From contig JAIQGE010000003.1 of NCBI GenBank assembly GCA_020072815.1, positions 186,001-250,000 on the forward strand: a stretch of 64,000 bases of DNA, written 5' to 3'. The stretch is from Terriglobia bacterium (lineage in GTDB: Bacteria; Acidobacteriota; Terriglobia; Terriglobales; Acidobacteriaceae). Shown here in pieces: positions 33,351 through 41,827 of this stretch. The position numbers and the translations under genes were made by a program. Under the pieces are notes generated by a model. The model did no database searches. It saw nothing but the letters and a program-made list of their open reading frames with translations, and was not told the origin of the DNA. How positions within the stretch are numbered: the stretch's first letter is position 1; each line of letters begins with the position of its first letter.

Positions 33351-33941
33351 ATGAGAGCAACAAGAGCGCGAAACAGTAACAGCACTAAAAAGGACTTGTC
33401 ACCAAAACAACGTGAAGAACTGCTCAGAACATTGCAAGCCCGTTTTGAGAAGAACATGAACCGCCACAAAGGGCTTGCATGGGCTCAAGTGCAGGCAAGG
33501 CTGGAGCCGAACGCCGAAAAGCTGTGGTCGCTCCATGAAATGGAAAGAACTGGCGGTGAACCGGACGTTGTTGGTCATGATAAAAAGACGGGCGAATACA
33601 TTTTTTATGATTGTTCAGCGGAAAGTCCTAAAGATCGCAGAAGCGTTTGTTACGACCGTGAAGCGCTGGCGTCAAGGAAAGAACATAAACCAAAAGATAG
33701 CGCTACTGATATGGCAACGGCCATGGGCATTGAACTCCTCACGGAAGAACAATATCGAGAGTTGCAGAAGCTTGGAAATTTCGATACGAAGACGTCGAGC
33801 TGGGTGAAAACGCCTTCTGATATCAGAAAACTCGGTGGCGCCATCTTTTGTGATCGCCGCTACAACACTGTTTTCGTGTATCACAACGGTGCGGAATCTT
33901 ACTATGCCGCCCGGGGCTTCCGTGGATCGCTAAGGGTCTGA
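33351..33941 (+). CDS. DUF4256 domain protein
   Basis: A 196-residue cytoplasmic protein matching the DUF4256 family by its core: LQARFEKNMNRHKGLAWAQV, LWSLHEMERTGGEPDVVG, YIFYDCSAESPKDRRSVCYD and SWVKTPSDIRKLGGAIFCDR. The biochemical role of the family is unknown. The gene is more A/T rich than its neighbours, hinting at recent acquisition. It ends 6 bases from the converging purQ gene. Confidence 0.85.
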   Translation: MRATRARNSNSTKKDLSPKQREELLRTLQARFEKNMNRHKGLAWAQVQARLEPNAEKLWSLHEMERTGGEPDVVGHDKKTGEYIFYDCSAESPKDRRSVCYDREALASRKEHKPKDSATDMATAMGIELLTEEQYRELQKLGNFDTKTSSWVKTPSDIRKLGGAIFCDRRYNTVFVYHNGAESYYAARGFRGSLRV

Positions 33942-33947
33942 GCTGCG

Positions 33948-34646
33948 TTAGCGCGCTGTCACTAGCGCGTTGGCCATCGACTTAAAGATCTTGGCGCCGT
34001 CGTCGGAGCCGAGCAACGCTTCGCTGCAACGGTCAGGATGGGGCATCATGCCCAGGACGTTGCGGCCTTCATTGCAGATGCCCGCAATATTATCTAAGGA
34101 CCCGTTGGGATTGGCTTCCGCCGTGATGCGGCCGTCGGGAGTGGCGTAGCGGAAGACGATGCGGTTCTGGCGCTTGAGCGCGTCCAGAGTCGCCGCGTCG
34201 CAATAGTAGTTGCCTTCCATGTGGCCGATAGGGATACGCAGGACGTCGCCTTGTTTGCAGGCGTTGGTGAACGGCGTTTCAGCGTTTTCCACGCGGAGGT
34301 CAACGAACTTGCAGATGTATTTGAGCCCGGCGTTGCGCATGAGCGCGCCGGGCAGCAGTCCGGCTTCACATAGGATCTGGAAGCCGTTGCAGATGCCGAT
34401 GACCAGCCCGCCGGAGGCGGCGAATTTCTGGACTTCGTCCATGATGGGCGCGAATTTGGCGATGGCGCCGGTGCGCAGGTAGTCGCCGTAGGCGAAGCCG
34501 CCGGGGACAATGATGGCGTCACAGTTTTCCAGGTTGTGCGATTCGTGCCACAGGAACGCTGCTTGCTGTCCGGTGGCAGTGATGGCTGCGTGGTAGCTGT
34601 CCTGGTCGCAGTTGGAGCCGGGGAAGATGATGACGCCGAATTTCAT
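33948..34646 (-). CDS. purQ: Phosphoribosylformylglycinamidine synthase, glutaminase subunit PurQ
   Basis: A 232-residue class I glutamine amidotransferase that supplies ammonia to PurL in purine synthesis. The start [16 protein letters not shown] is diagnostic. The nucleophile is Cys86 in [19 protein letters not shown], and the His/Glu pair is in [15 protein letters not shown]. The open frame extends upstream to 34793, but the family N-terminus begins at ATG 34646. There is no ribosome site; TAAAAT lies just before the ATG. purS and purL are not adjacent. Confidence 0.95.
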   Translation of the reverse strand: MKFGVIIFPGSNCDQDSYHAAITATGQQAAFLWHESHNLENCDAIIVPGGFAYGDYLRTGAIAKFAPIMDEVQKFAASGGLVIGICNGFQILCEAGLLPGALMRNAGLKYICKFVDLRVENAETPFTNACKQGDVLRIPIGHMEGNYYCDAATLDALKRQNRIVFRYATPDGRITAEANPNGSLDNIAGICNEGRNVLGMMPHPDRCSEALLGSDDGAKIFKSMANALVTAR

Positions 34647-34701
34647 AATTTTATTTAAACACACTGTGGTGACAGGAGAAAGCAATTCCACCGGCGCGCA
34701 T

Positions 34702-35067
34702 TCAGGGCCGTCTTGATTGCTGTTTGAGCCACCACCGAGGAGGTCGTGGAGCCGAAGCGGCGGTGAGGCCGCGATAGGCAAGAAGAAAGCCAAGGATCAA
34801 GGTCCCTAGCGAAACGCCGCCCGTCATGAACCCGGCTAGCCACTCTCTGTAGTCGCGAAAGGCGATGATGGCGTTGACAAGAAGGAACCATCCCGCCATG
34901 ATTGCCGAGACGCTTAGCGCTAGCACGCCCAACCGCTGGACCGGGTTCAGGCTCATTTTGAAGCGGATAATGTGCCGATAGAAGCGGGCATCATTCAGCA
35001 CGGTATCAGGAAACACGATGTTGCGTTGCCGGTTGATAATGTCGCGTTCCCATTCCTGCAACTTCAT
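34702..35067 (-). CDS. Small membrane protein of unknown function
   Basis: A 121-residue protein with an N-terminal charged part ([29 protein letters not shown]) and two transmembrane helices ([20 protein letters not shown] and [19 protein letters not shown]). I do not recognise a family. ATG 35067 is used; ATG 35091 is eight codons upstream and overlaps a TATAAT on the other strand. It is divergent from yebC. Confidence 0.6.
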   Translation of the reverse strand: MKLQEWERDIINRQRNIVFPDTVLNDARFYRHIIRFKMSLNPVQRLGVLALSVSAIMAGWFLLVNAIIAFRDYREWLAGFMTGGVSLGTLILGFLLAYRGLTAASAPRPPRWWLKQQSRRP

Positions 35068-35181
35068 GGCGGAATCATAGCCGGACTCCATGCTATAATC
35101 TACTTTGTTTTCATGCGCTTGTTAGCGTCTGCCGCTCCCCTGGTCGGCCGCATAAATCTTTGATTCTTTGAGGTTATCCAC

Positions 35182-35931
35182 ATGTCTGGCCATTCAAAAT
35201 GGGCCACAATCAAGCACAAAAAGGGCGCGCTGGACGCCAAGCGCGGCAAGATTTTCACCCGTCTGATCAAGGAAATCACCATGGCCGCCAAGAGCGGAGG
35301 CGGTGACGTGGAAGGCAACCCGCGTCTGCGTGGGGCGGTGGCCGCGGCCAAGGCGGAGAACATGCCGGCGGACAACATCAAACGCGCCATCCAGCGCGGC
35401 ACCGGCGAGCTGGAAGGCGTGAACTACGAAGAAATTCTGTTCGAAGGCTACGGCCCTGGCGGCGTCGCACTGCTGGTGGAAGTGACCACGGACAACCGCA
35501 ACCGCACGGTGAGCGACATCCGTCACATGTTTACCAAGGGCGGCGGGAACCTGGGTGAATCCGGCTCCGTGGCCTGGATGTTCCACAAGAAGGGCTCCAT
35601 CATCGTCTCCAAGGCCAAATCTAAAGAAGACGACTTGATGAACATTGTCCTGGAGCAGGGCGGGGACGACCTTAACGACGATGGCGACAGTTGGGAGATT
35701 ATCACTCCGCCCAGCGCTTTTGAGACCGTGCTGGAAGCGGTGAAGAAGTCAGGCGCTGAAGTTCTGCATTCTCAAGTGGGAATGATTCCGAAGACGTACG
35801 TGAAACTGGAAGGCGCAGCCGCCAACCAGATGATCCGTCTGCTGGAGACCATTGAAGACCACGACGACGTACAGAACGTGTATTCCAATTTTGACGTGGA
35901 CCAGAAACAGCTGGAAGAAGTTGCGGGGTAG
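35182..35931 (+). CDS. yebC: YebC/PmpR-family protein
   Basis: A 249-residue protein with the invariant N-terminus [20 protein letters not shown] and the [16 protein letters not shown] segment. Family members were described as DNA-binding regulators and, more recently, as factors that help ribosomes through proline-rich stretches. It is a stand-alone transcription unit: a TATAAT lies at 35094-35099 and a strong terminator follows the stop codon. The usual ruvC/ruvA/ruvB neighbours are not here. Confidence 0.95.
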   Translation: MSGHSKWATIKHKKGALDAKRGKIFTRLIKEITMAAKSGGGDVEGNPRLRGAVAAAKAENMPADNIKRAIQRGTGELEGVNYEEILFEGYGPGGVALLVEVTTDNRNRTVSDIRHMFTKGGGNLGESGSVAWMFHKKGSIIVSKAKSKEDDLMNIVLEQGGDDLNDDGDSWEIITPPSAFETVLEAVKKSGAEVLHSQVGMIPKTYVKLEGAAANQMIRLLETIEDHDDVQNVYSNFDVDQKQLEEVAG

Positions 35932-35950
35932 GACAAGACGCTTTCGCCAG

Positions 35951-35980
35951 AGGCGGCCTGCGGGCCGCCTTTTGGTTTTG
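35951..35980 (+). terminator. Rho-independent terminator of yebC
   Basis: AGGCGGCC, a TGCG loop and GGCCGCCT form a perfect 8-bp stem followed by TTTTGGTTTT, 20 bases after the yebC stop codon. Confidence 0.85.
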
Positions 35981-36020
35981 ACGCACAAGCTGGTAGTCTT
36001 TTCCGTCTGAGTTCTGTGAG

Positions 36021-36665
36021 GTGAGTCCCTTGTTCTTGAAGCGGCCATTGTCATCATTTTTCTCCGTGTCTCCGTGTCTCCGTGGTGGAATTGCTGCGGT
36101 TGTCTTCCTGTTGGTGGCTGCAGGCATCGCTGGCGCGCAATCTTCCAGGCCGCTGGACGGCCAGCCCTGGGACATTGGCGTGTGGGCCAGCGGAGGATTC
36201 AGCGTCCCCGGCGGGACGAAAGACACGCAGGTGTTTGATGCCGGCGTTCGCCTGGGCAAAGTGCTGACGGACGATCACCTTGCCGGGTTCGTGCGCGGGA
36301 AGTTTGAGTGGTCGGCGGACCTGATGCCGGTCTATTACGTACTGCAGCCAAATCCGGCTAAAGATGCTTATGGGGCAGCATTTAACCCGCTAAACCTCAA
36401 GTGGAACTTTACCCGTGGGGAACGCACGGTCCCGTACCTGGAGCTGGGCGGAGGAGTGCTTTTCAGCCGTCATGACGTGCCGCTCAACACTTCGCACGTG
36501 AATTTTCTGACGCACGCAGCGCTGGGCGTGCATTTCTTCAACAGCCAGAAACGGGCTTTTACAGCAAGCGTCCGCTATGAACACATTTCGAATGCCGGAC
36601 TCTCGGTGCCTAACCCGGGGGTGAACACGGTGCAGTTTATGGTGGGGATGAATTGGTTTAAGTGA
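36021..36665 (+). CDS. PagL-like lipid A deacylase / acyloxyacyl hydrolase family outer-membrane protein
   Basis: A 214-residue exported beta-barrel. A hydrophobic signal (GIAAVVFLLVAAGIAGAQ) is followed by amphipathic strands and ends with VRYEHISNAGLSVPNPGVNT and VQFMVGMNWF, matching the PagL family's conserved His-x-Ser-Asn region. PagL removes the 3-O-acyl chain of lipid A. The GTG start at 36021 is the only available one giving a signal peptide. The N-terminal codons run through a TCTCCGTG triplet repeat. No PagL-type catalytic Glu can be assigned with confidence. Confidence 0.75.
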   Translation: MSPLFLKRPLSSFFSVSPCLRGGIAAVVFLLVAAGIAGAQSSRPLDGQPWDIGVWASGGFSVPGGTKDTQVFDAGVRLGKVLTDDHLAGFVRGKFEWSADLMPVYYVLQPNPAKDAYGAAFNPLNLKWNFTRGERTVPYLELGGGVLFSRHDVPLNTSHVNFLTHAALGVHFFNSQKRAFTASVRYEHISNAGLSVPNPGVNTVQFMVGMNWFK

Positions 36666-36669
36666 AGCC

Positions 36670-36824
36670 ATTGCCAGAATTGCCAAGATTGCCAAAATTG
36701 ACAATTGATATGGGTCAGAAACTAGACCTGAACTTGCCTGTCGTGACACGGGCCTGTGCGTGAACGCCGATACTTGTCTCAGCATTTGTCAATCTTGGCA
36801 ATCCCGGCGCTTTTGGCAATTCTG
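36670..36824. repeat. Miniature inverted-repeat element of the ATTGCCA family
   Basis: Left arm ATTGCCAGAATTGCCAAGATTGCCAAAATTGACAA (36670-36704) and right arm (36785-36824, reading TTGTCAATCTTGGCAATC...TTTTGGCAATTCTG) are inverted, with 17 of 18 positions matching over GATTGCCAARATTGACAA. About 80 bases of apparently empty DNA lie between. The arms are of the same family as those flanking the four-helix-bundle gene at 0.3-0.8 kb. Confidence 0.65.
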
Positions 36825-36839
36825 CTATCCTCTCCAGTT

Positions 36840-38312
36840 ATGTCTTCTCTGGTTCAATGTGTTCCGAATTTCTCTGAAGGCCGCGACAAAGCGGTGGTTG
36901 ACGCCATTGTGGACGCCATGAAAGTGCCGGGCGTCTATCTGCTCGACCGCGAAATGGATTCCGACCACAACCGCTGCGTGATCACGCTGGTGGGCGATCG
37001 CGAGGCGATTGCCGAAGCGGCCATTCGCGGCGTGGGCAAAGCGGCGGAGCTGATTGACCTGACCAAGCATCAGGGCGCGCATCCGCGCATCGGCGCGGCG
37101 GACGTGATTCCGTTCATTCCCATTGAGGGCGTGACGATTGAAGACTGCGCGGCCATCGCGCGCAAGGTGGGAGAGGAAATCTGGAAGCGCTTCAAGATTC
37201 CTGTCTATCTCTACGAAGCGGCGGCGACGAGCCCGGAGCGGCAGAACCTGGAGAACATTCGTCGGGGCCAATTTGAAGGCCTGCGGGACGATATACAGGT
37301 CAATCCGGCGCGCAATCCGGACTTCGGCGAAGCCAAACTGCATCCCACGGCGGGCGCGACGGTGGTGGGTGCGCGCAAGGCGCTCATCGCGTACAACGTG
37401 TTTCTCAACACGACGAATGTTGATATCGCCAAGAAGATTGCCAAGGCGATACGGTTTTCCTCCGGAGGGCTGCGTTATGTGAAAGCCGCGGGATTTGAGG
37501 TCCGCGGGCTGGCCCAGGTGTCCATGAACCTGACCGATTTTGAGCAGACACCGGTGGCCCGCGCCTTCGAGTTCGTGAAGCGGGAAGCGGCGCGTTATGG
37601 CGTGACGCCGCTGAGCAGCGAGATTGTCGGGCTGATTCCTAAAAAAGCGCTGGAGCAAGCTGCAGAGTGGTTTCTGCAGGTGGAGAACTTTGATTCGTCG
37701 CTGATATTGGAAAACCGGCTGGCCGGCGTGATGAGCGGAACGGTCGCAGCCGGCGGACTGCGCGCAGGAGTTGAACCGTTCATCGAACAGTTGGCAGCGC
37801 CCACAGCAACACCGGGTGGAGGAAGCGCGTCGGCAGCCGCGGGAGCCATGGCCGCGGCGCTGGCCAGCATGGTCGCCGGGATGTCACGCGGCAAGAAAGC
37901 TTATCTTCAATATGAAGCCGAATTGAGCCAGGCGCTGGCACGGCTGGCGCAACTGCGCGAAGAGTTGAAAGCCGCGATTGATGCCGACGCGGAAAGCTAC
38001 AACCAGGTGATGGCTGCCTACAAAGCCGCCAAGACGGCAACCGACGGCGACCTGATGATCGAATCGGCGATGAAGGGAGCAACTACAGTCCCTTTTGAAA
38101 CGGCGCAAAAGGTGCGCGAGGTGGCGGACATCGCGGAGAAACTGCGGCCCATCACCAGTCCCAACATGGCGTCTGACCTGACGGTGGCGCTGGCCCTGGC
38201 CAGGGCAGCGATCGAAGGGGCGGTTTCCAACGTGGAAATCAACCTGGCCACGCTAAAAGACGCAACATTTGTGAAGGAGATGCGTTCTAAAGTAGGCCAG
38301 ATCCAGAGGTGA
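36840..38312 (+). CDS. ftcD: Bifunctional glutamate formimidoyltransferase / formimidoyltetrahydrofolate cyclodeaminase
   Basis: A 490-residue fusion of the two enzymes that pass the histidine-derived formimino group to tetrahydrofolate and then release ammonia. The N-terminal transferase begins QCVPNFSEGRDK and contains KHQGAHPRIGAADVIPF and HPTAGATVVGARKALIAYNV. The C-terminal cyclodeaminase (from about residue 310) has TPGGGSASAAAGAMAAALASM and an all-helical pattern. ATG 36840 is the family start; the upstream open frame runs through the inverted repeat. No other hut genes are adjacent. Confidence 0.95.
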   Translation: MSSLVQCVPNFSEGRDKAVVDAIVDAMKVPGVYLLDREMDSDHNRCVITLVGDREAIAEAAIRGVGKAAELIDLTKHQGAHPRIGAADVIPFIPIEGVTIEDCAAIARKVGEEIWKRFKIPVYLYEAAATSPERQNLENIRRGQFEGLRDDIQVNPARNPDFGEAKLHPTAGATVVGARKALIAYNVFLNTTNVDIAKKIAKAIRFSSGGLRYVKAAGFEVRGLAQVSMNLTDFEQTPVARAFEFVKREAARYGVTPLSSEIVGLIPKKALEQAAEWFLQVENFDSSLILENRLAGVMSGTVAAGGLRAGVEPFIEQLAAPTATPGGGSASAAAGAMAAALASMVAGMSRGKKAYLQYEAELSQALARLAQLREELKAAIDADAESYNQVMAAYKAAKTATDGDLMIESAMKGATTVPFETAQKVREVADIAEKLRPITSPNMASDLTVALALARAAIEGAVSNVEINLATLKDATFVKEMRSKVGQIQR

Positions 38313-38397
38313 ATACCTTAAAGTAACGAAGATTGCATCCTGGTGGGCCTAAGGAAGCATCTGAATTCAGAGTAAAACGGATTAGAATAGAAGGACT

Positions 38398-39339
38398 ATG
38401 AAACGTTTAGGCTTGTGTGTTCTTATTTTTGCTCTTGTATTGAGCGGCTTGCCCGCGGGCGCCGCTTCGCTGGCCACGGCCGCACGGTCGGTCATCCCGG
38501 TGGAAGTGCAGCAGATCATCAACGTGGACTACCGGCGGATGAAGAATTCAGACACGGCCATGGAGATGAAGACCAAACTCATCCCGGCCAACATGAAGCA
38601 GTTTGAGGACGCGCTGAAGGACATTGGCGTGGTGCCGGACCGCGACATGGAACAGATCACCCTGGCGTCCTTCCGCCTTAAGGACCATGGCATCCAGATC
38701 GTGGGCATTGCCCAGGGACAGTTCCCGCGCAAGAAGATTGTCCTGCGCCTGGTGAAACAGAAGATCAAGAGCAACAAAGTGAACGGATCGTTTGTCTATC
38801 CCATGCCCGGCGGCATGCAGATGGTTTTTCTGGATGACTGGACCATGTTGTTCGGCGAGAGTTCAGCGGTCAAGGCCGCGCTGGACGCACGCGACAACAG
38901 CAGCATGAGCCTCAACGCCAACCCCGACATCACGGACATGATCGCTTCCGTGGAGCAGGGAACGGTGTGGAGCGTGCTGGACCGTGAAGGCACGCAGACC
39001 ATGCTGAAAAACGCCCTGGGCCCCGCCGCTGACCTGGCGGAGTATGACACGCTGAAGAAGCACCTGGTGGGTTCACGCTACACGGTGGATTTTGACCACG
39101 GCATTGACTTCAACTTGAACATAGTCACGTCAGACAATATCACCGCGGCTTCGCTTTCGTCGGTCATGAAGGCAGGATTGATGTTCAAGAAGTCCGGCGC
39201 AAACCCTACAGAGCAGTCAGCGATTGACGGAACCACCGTGGATTCCGACGGCGGCAGGCTGGTGGTGCATTTCAAGGCCAATGACAAGAGCTTCCAGGCG
39301 CTGCTGGATTCGCCGATGTTTGTGGCGGTCACGCACTAG
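38398..39339 (+). CDS. Secreted protein of unknown function
   Basis: A 313-residue exported protein with signal peptide MKRLGLCVLIFALVLSGLPA (cleavage near AAA). The mature part begins IPVEVQQIINVDYRRMKNSD. It has alternating strands such as MVFLDDWTMLFGESSAVKAALD and ends with a strand DGGRLVVHFKANDKSFQALL. I do not recognise the family. A GAAGGA ribosome site and TAGAAT-like -10 lie just upstream, so it is probably its own transcription unit. Confidence 0.75.
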   Translation: MKRLGLCVLIFALVLSGLPAGAASLATAARSVIPVEVQQIINVDYRRMKNSDTAMEMKTKLIPANMKQFEDALKDIGVVPDRDMEQITLASFRLKDHGIQIVGIAQGQFPRKKIVLRLVKQKIKSNKVNGSFVYPMPGGMQMVFLDDWTMLFGESSAVKAALDARDNSSMSLNANPDITDMIASVEQGTVWSVLDREGTQTMLKNALGPAADLAEYDTLKKHLVGSRYTVDFDHGIDFNLNIVTSDNITAASLSSVMKAGLMFKKSGANPTEQSAIDGTTVDSDGGRLVVHFKANDKSFQALLDSPMFVAVTH

Positions 39340-39503
39340 AGCTTCAGGAACTTAACCACAAAGGACACGAAGGAACACGAAGGCAAAGTATCAGCTTCGT
39401 GGAGCTTGGTGTCCTTTGTCTTTGATCGCCAGCAAAAAGACGCGGCTTGCCCTGGCTGAATCTTTCCCTCGTCCGCCGCATCCCATACAATCGAGCACAC
39501 GAT

Positions 39504-40127
39504 ATGGACGACCTGGGCATATTTTCCGGCAATGAACGCAAGCAGAAAGAGCAGGAAATGCGGGATTCGGGCCGCCTGCCTGCGGGGCAGTCGCTCACGC
39601 TGAAGTGGCCGGTGCTGCACTATGGCTCGGTGCCGCGCTTTGATCCGGCGCGATGGGACTTCCGCATGTGGGGCCTGGTGGCGAACCCAGTGAAACTGTC
39701 CTGGAATGACTTCAACACGCTGCCGCGATATCACAGCCGCAGTGATTTTCATTGTGTCACCCGCTGGAGCCGTTTTGACAACGAGTGGGACGGAGTGGCG
39801 TTCAAAGACGTTCTGAAGCTGGCGCAAGTCAAGTCCGAAGCCAAGTATGTTCTGGTCCACGCCGAGCAGGGGTTCACGGCGAACGTCCCGCTGGCGGACC
39901 TGGACCGCGACGGCGTGCTCCTGGCGACGCATCACGATGGCGAAGCGCTCTCCGCCGATCATGGTTATCCCCTGCGCCTGATTGTCCCGCACTTGTACGC
40001 GTGGAAGTCAGTGAAGTGGGTGCGCGGGTTTGAGTTCCTGGAGCACGACGCTCCGGGCTTTTGGGAACAGAACGGCTATCACATGTATGGCGATCCGTTC
40101 AAAGAACAAAGGTTTGATACGGATTGA
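39504..40127 (+). CDS. Sulfite-oxidase-fold molybdopterin oxidoreductase (YuiH-like)
   Basis: A 207-residue cytoplasmic molybdoenzyme domain without a signal peptide. LKWPVLHYGSVPRFDPARWD opens the fold, and the probable molybdenum ligand is Cys84 in DFHCVTRWSRFDNEW. GYPLRLIVPHLYAWKSVKWV is the second signature. The family includes sulfite oxidase and MsrP-type reductases, but short soluble forms have no proven substrate. ATG 39504 is chosen; the frame begins further upstream with no family match. Confidence 0.85.
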   Translation: MDDLGIFSGNERKQKEQEMRDSGRLPAGQSLTLKWPVLHYGSVPRFDPARWDFRMWGLVANPVKLSWNDFNTLPRYHSRSDFHCVTRWSRFDNEWDGVAFKDVLKLAQVKSEAKYVLVHAEQGFTANVPLADLDRDGVLLATHHDGEALSADHGYPLRLIVPHLYAWKSVKWVRGFEFLEHDAPGFWEQNGYHMYGDPFKEQRFDTD

Positions 40128-40130
40128 GCA

Positions 40131-40372
40131 ACTAGCAGCTAGCAATTGGCAATTAGCACAAAGATCTACTGCAGAGCGTCTTCTGCAATCCCGAGCGAAG
40201 CGGGGGATCCCTATTGCCGGAATAGCCTCCAACAACTTCAAGCTTTTTGCCGCCTGTGAATGGGTTACCGAGAGCGCGTCGTAGTGATAGGGCCCCCTCG
40301 CTTCGCTCGGGGTTTCAGAAAAAGCCTAGTCCAAAAGTTTTCCGCTCGCTGATTGCCAATTGCTGACTGCTA
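40131..40372. repeat. Palindromic MITE-like element
   Basis: The outer ends are inverted (TAGCAGCTAGCAATTGGCAA at 40133-40152 against TTGCCAATTGCTGACTGCTA at 40353-40372), and a second, inner inverted pair contains CCGAGCGAAGCG (40191-40202) against CGCTTCGCTCGG (40299-40310). The element fills the whole spacer, and its right end supplies the stop codon of the SPOR-domain gene. No gene is seen inside. Confidence 0.65.
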
Positions 40373-40930
40373 TTTCTTCAAGATCGGGTTATATCCGTCG
40401 CCAGCCAGACGGCTGCGCATGGCTTCCGCTTCTCGTTGGTCACTGAAGGGACCGACCTGGACGTGGAAGAGCGCGTCGCCGGGCACGTTGGCGATGAAAA
40501 CCGGATATTGCTTCTTGCGTAGCGCGTTGACCAGGATTTCCGCGTCCTCTTGTTTGGAAACCGCCGCCACCTGGACCATAAAGCTCCCGCTGGTTGTGCT
40601 GGACGCGTCCTGGGCCGGGCTGGGCGACGGGGAAGCGCCGGGGCGAGGAGTCTGCGCGGGCGCCGGAGTGCTGGTTGATGCTGCCGGGTTTTGGCTGGAG
40701 TCGCCTTTATTGGTGGCGGAGGGTTTGCCCGCGGAACTACCACCGGTGGGGACGCTGCCTACGATTTCCGTCTTGCCGCCGGCGGCGCTGGCGTGTCCCA
40801 GCATGTATCCCAGAGTAAAGAACAGCCCGCAGACTATCGCCAAGCCGAAGAAGATTCCCAGCAATTTTCCGGTGCTCAATGTGATTTCAGTGTCCTGCGC
40901 CTGATCGGTTTCCTGATCGCCCATTTTCAC
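40370..40930 (-). CDS. SPOR-domain membrane protein
   Basis: A 186-residue protein with a short cytoplasmic N-terminus, one transmembrane helix (LLGIFFGLAIVCGLFFTLGY), a Pro/Ser/Thr-rich linker and a C-terminal SPOR domain (SGSFMVQVAAVSKQEDAEIL through FHVQVGPFSDQREAEAMRSR). SPOR domains bind denuded peptidoglycan, often at the division site. ATG 40930 is used; ATG 40924 is possible. It is the last gene of a four-gene minus-strand operon (TPR, NfeD, slipin, SPOR). Its final codons abut a palindromic repeat. Confidence 0.88.
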   Translation of the reverse strand: MKMGDQETDQAQDTEITLSTGKLLGIFFGLAIVCGLFFTLGYMLGHASAAGGKTEIVGSVPTGGSSAGKPSATNKGDSSQNPAASTSTPAPAQTPRPGASPSPSPAQDASSTTSGSFMVQVAAVSKQEDAEILVNALRKKQYPVFIANVPGDALFHVQVGPFSDQREAEAMRSRLAGDGYNPILKK

Positions 40931-40972
40931 TCCAGAGAGATTTGTCCCAGTGTATCCGATTTTGCCTGGTAA

Positions 40973-41740
40973 TTATTTTTTCGCGACGCTCTCCAGGGCC
41001 TTGGTAATGGCGGTAAGAATATCCACCGGCAGGGGGAATACGATGGTGGTGTTTTTCTCCACGCCGATTTCGGTGAGCGTCTGCAGGTAGCGGAGCTGAA
41101 TGGCAATGGGCTCGCCGGAAAGGATGTGGGCGGCTTCCATGAGGCGCTGGGAGGCGGCAAATTCGCCTTCGGCGTGAATGATCTTGGCGCGTTTTTCGCG
41201 CTCGGCTTCCGCCTGCTTGGCCATGGCGCGCAGCATGGACTCCGGCAGATCAACCTGCTTGACTTCCACGTTGGAGACCTTTACGCCGTAGGGCGCGGTG
41301 TGCCCGTCAAGGATGCTCTGGATGCGGGCGTTGAGCTTGTCGCGATGGGCCAGAAGTTCATCGAGCTCCACTTCGCCCAGCACGGAACGCAGGGTGGTCT
41401 GCGCGAACTGCTGGGTCTGCCAGTAGTAATTCTGTACTTGGACCACGGCCTGAGGAGCGTTCAGCACGCGCCAGTAGATGACGGCGTTTACTTTCAGCGT
41501 GACGTTGTCGCGGGTGATGATGTCTTGCGGGGGAACTTCCAGGGCCTGCTGGCGCAGGTCCACGCGGACCATCTTGTCTACCGGCGCAAACACCACGATG
41601 ATGCCCGGGCCTTTGGCTTCCTGTTGCAAGTGCCCGAAGCGGAAGATCACGGCGCGTTCGTATTCGCGCATGATCTTGATGCAGTTGAGGACGTACAATA
41701 GAACAATAGCGATGGGAATCGCGATGAAATACCAGGGCAC
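40973..41740 (-). CDS. Slipin (SPFH/band-7 family membrane protein)
   Basis: A 255-residue stomatin-like protein with an N-terminal membrane anchor (WYFIAIPIAIVLLYVLNCI), then an SPFH domain (YERAVIFRFGHLQQEAKGPG, VDLRQQALEVPPQDIITRDN, ARIQSILDGHTAPYGVKVSN) and a C-terminal coiled coil (MAKQAEAEREKRAKIIHAEG). Slipins form membrane-bound oligomers and are known partners of NfeD-type proteases, which is exactly the next gene upstream. Confidence 0.93.
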   Translation of the reverse strand: MPWYFIAIPIAIVLLYVLNCIKIMREYERAVIFRFGHLQQEAKGPGIIVVFAPVDKMVRVDLRQQALEVPPQDIITRDNVTLKVNAVIYWRVLNAPQAVVQVQNYYWQTQQFAQTTLRSVLGEVELDELLAHRDKLNARIQSILDGHTAPYGVKVSNVEVKQVDLPESMLRAMAKQAEAEREKRAKIIHAEGEFAASQRLMEAAHILSGEPIAIQLRYLQTLTEIGVEKNTTIVFPLPVDILTAITKALESVAKK

Positions 41741-41827
41741 GGAGACCTCCGCACGATCAGGTTAACCTGCGCACCGGATTCTAATGGCACCGGGCAGCCA
41801 CTTGAAAAAAAGTAAAGAAAAACGATA

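Noticed and set aside
35094-35099. TATAAT upstream of yebC as a complete promoter
   Set aside because: The -10 is good but I see no -35 at 16-18 bases, so it is mentioned only in the gene entry.
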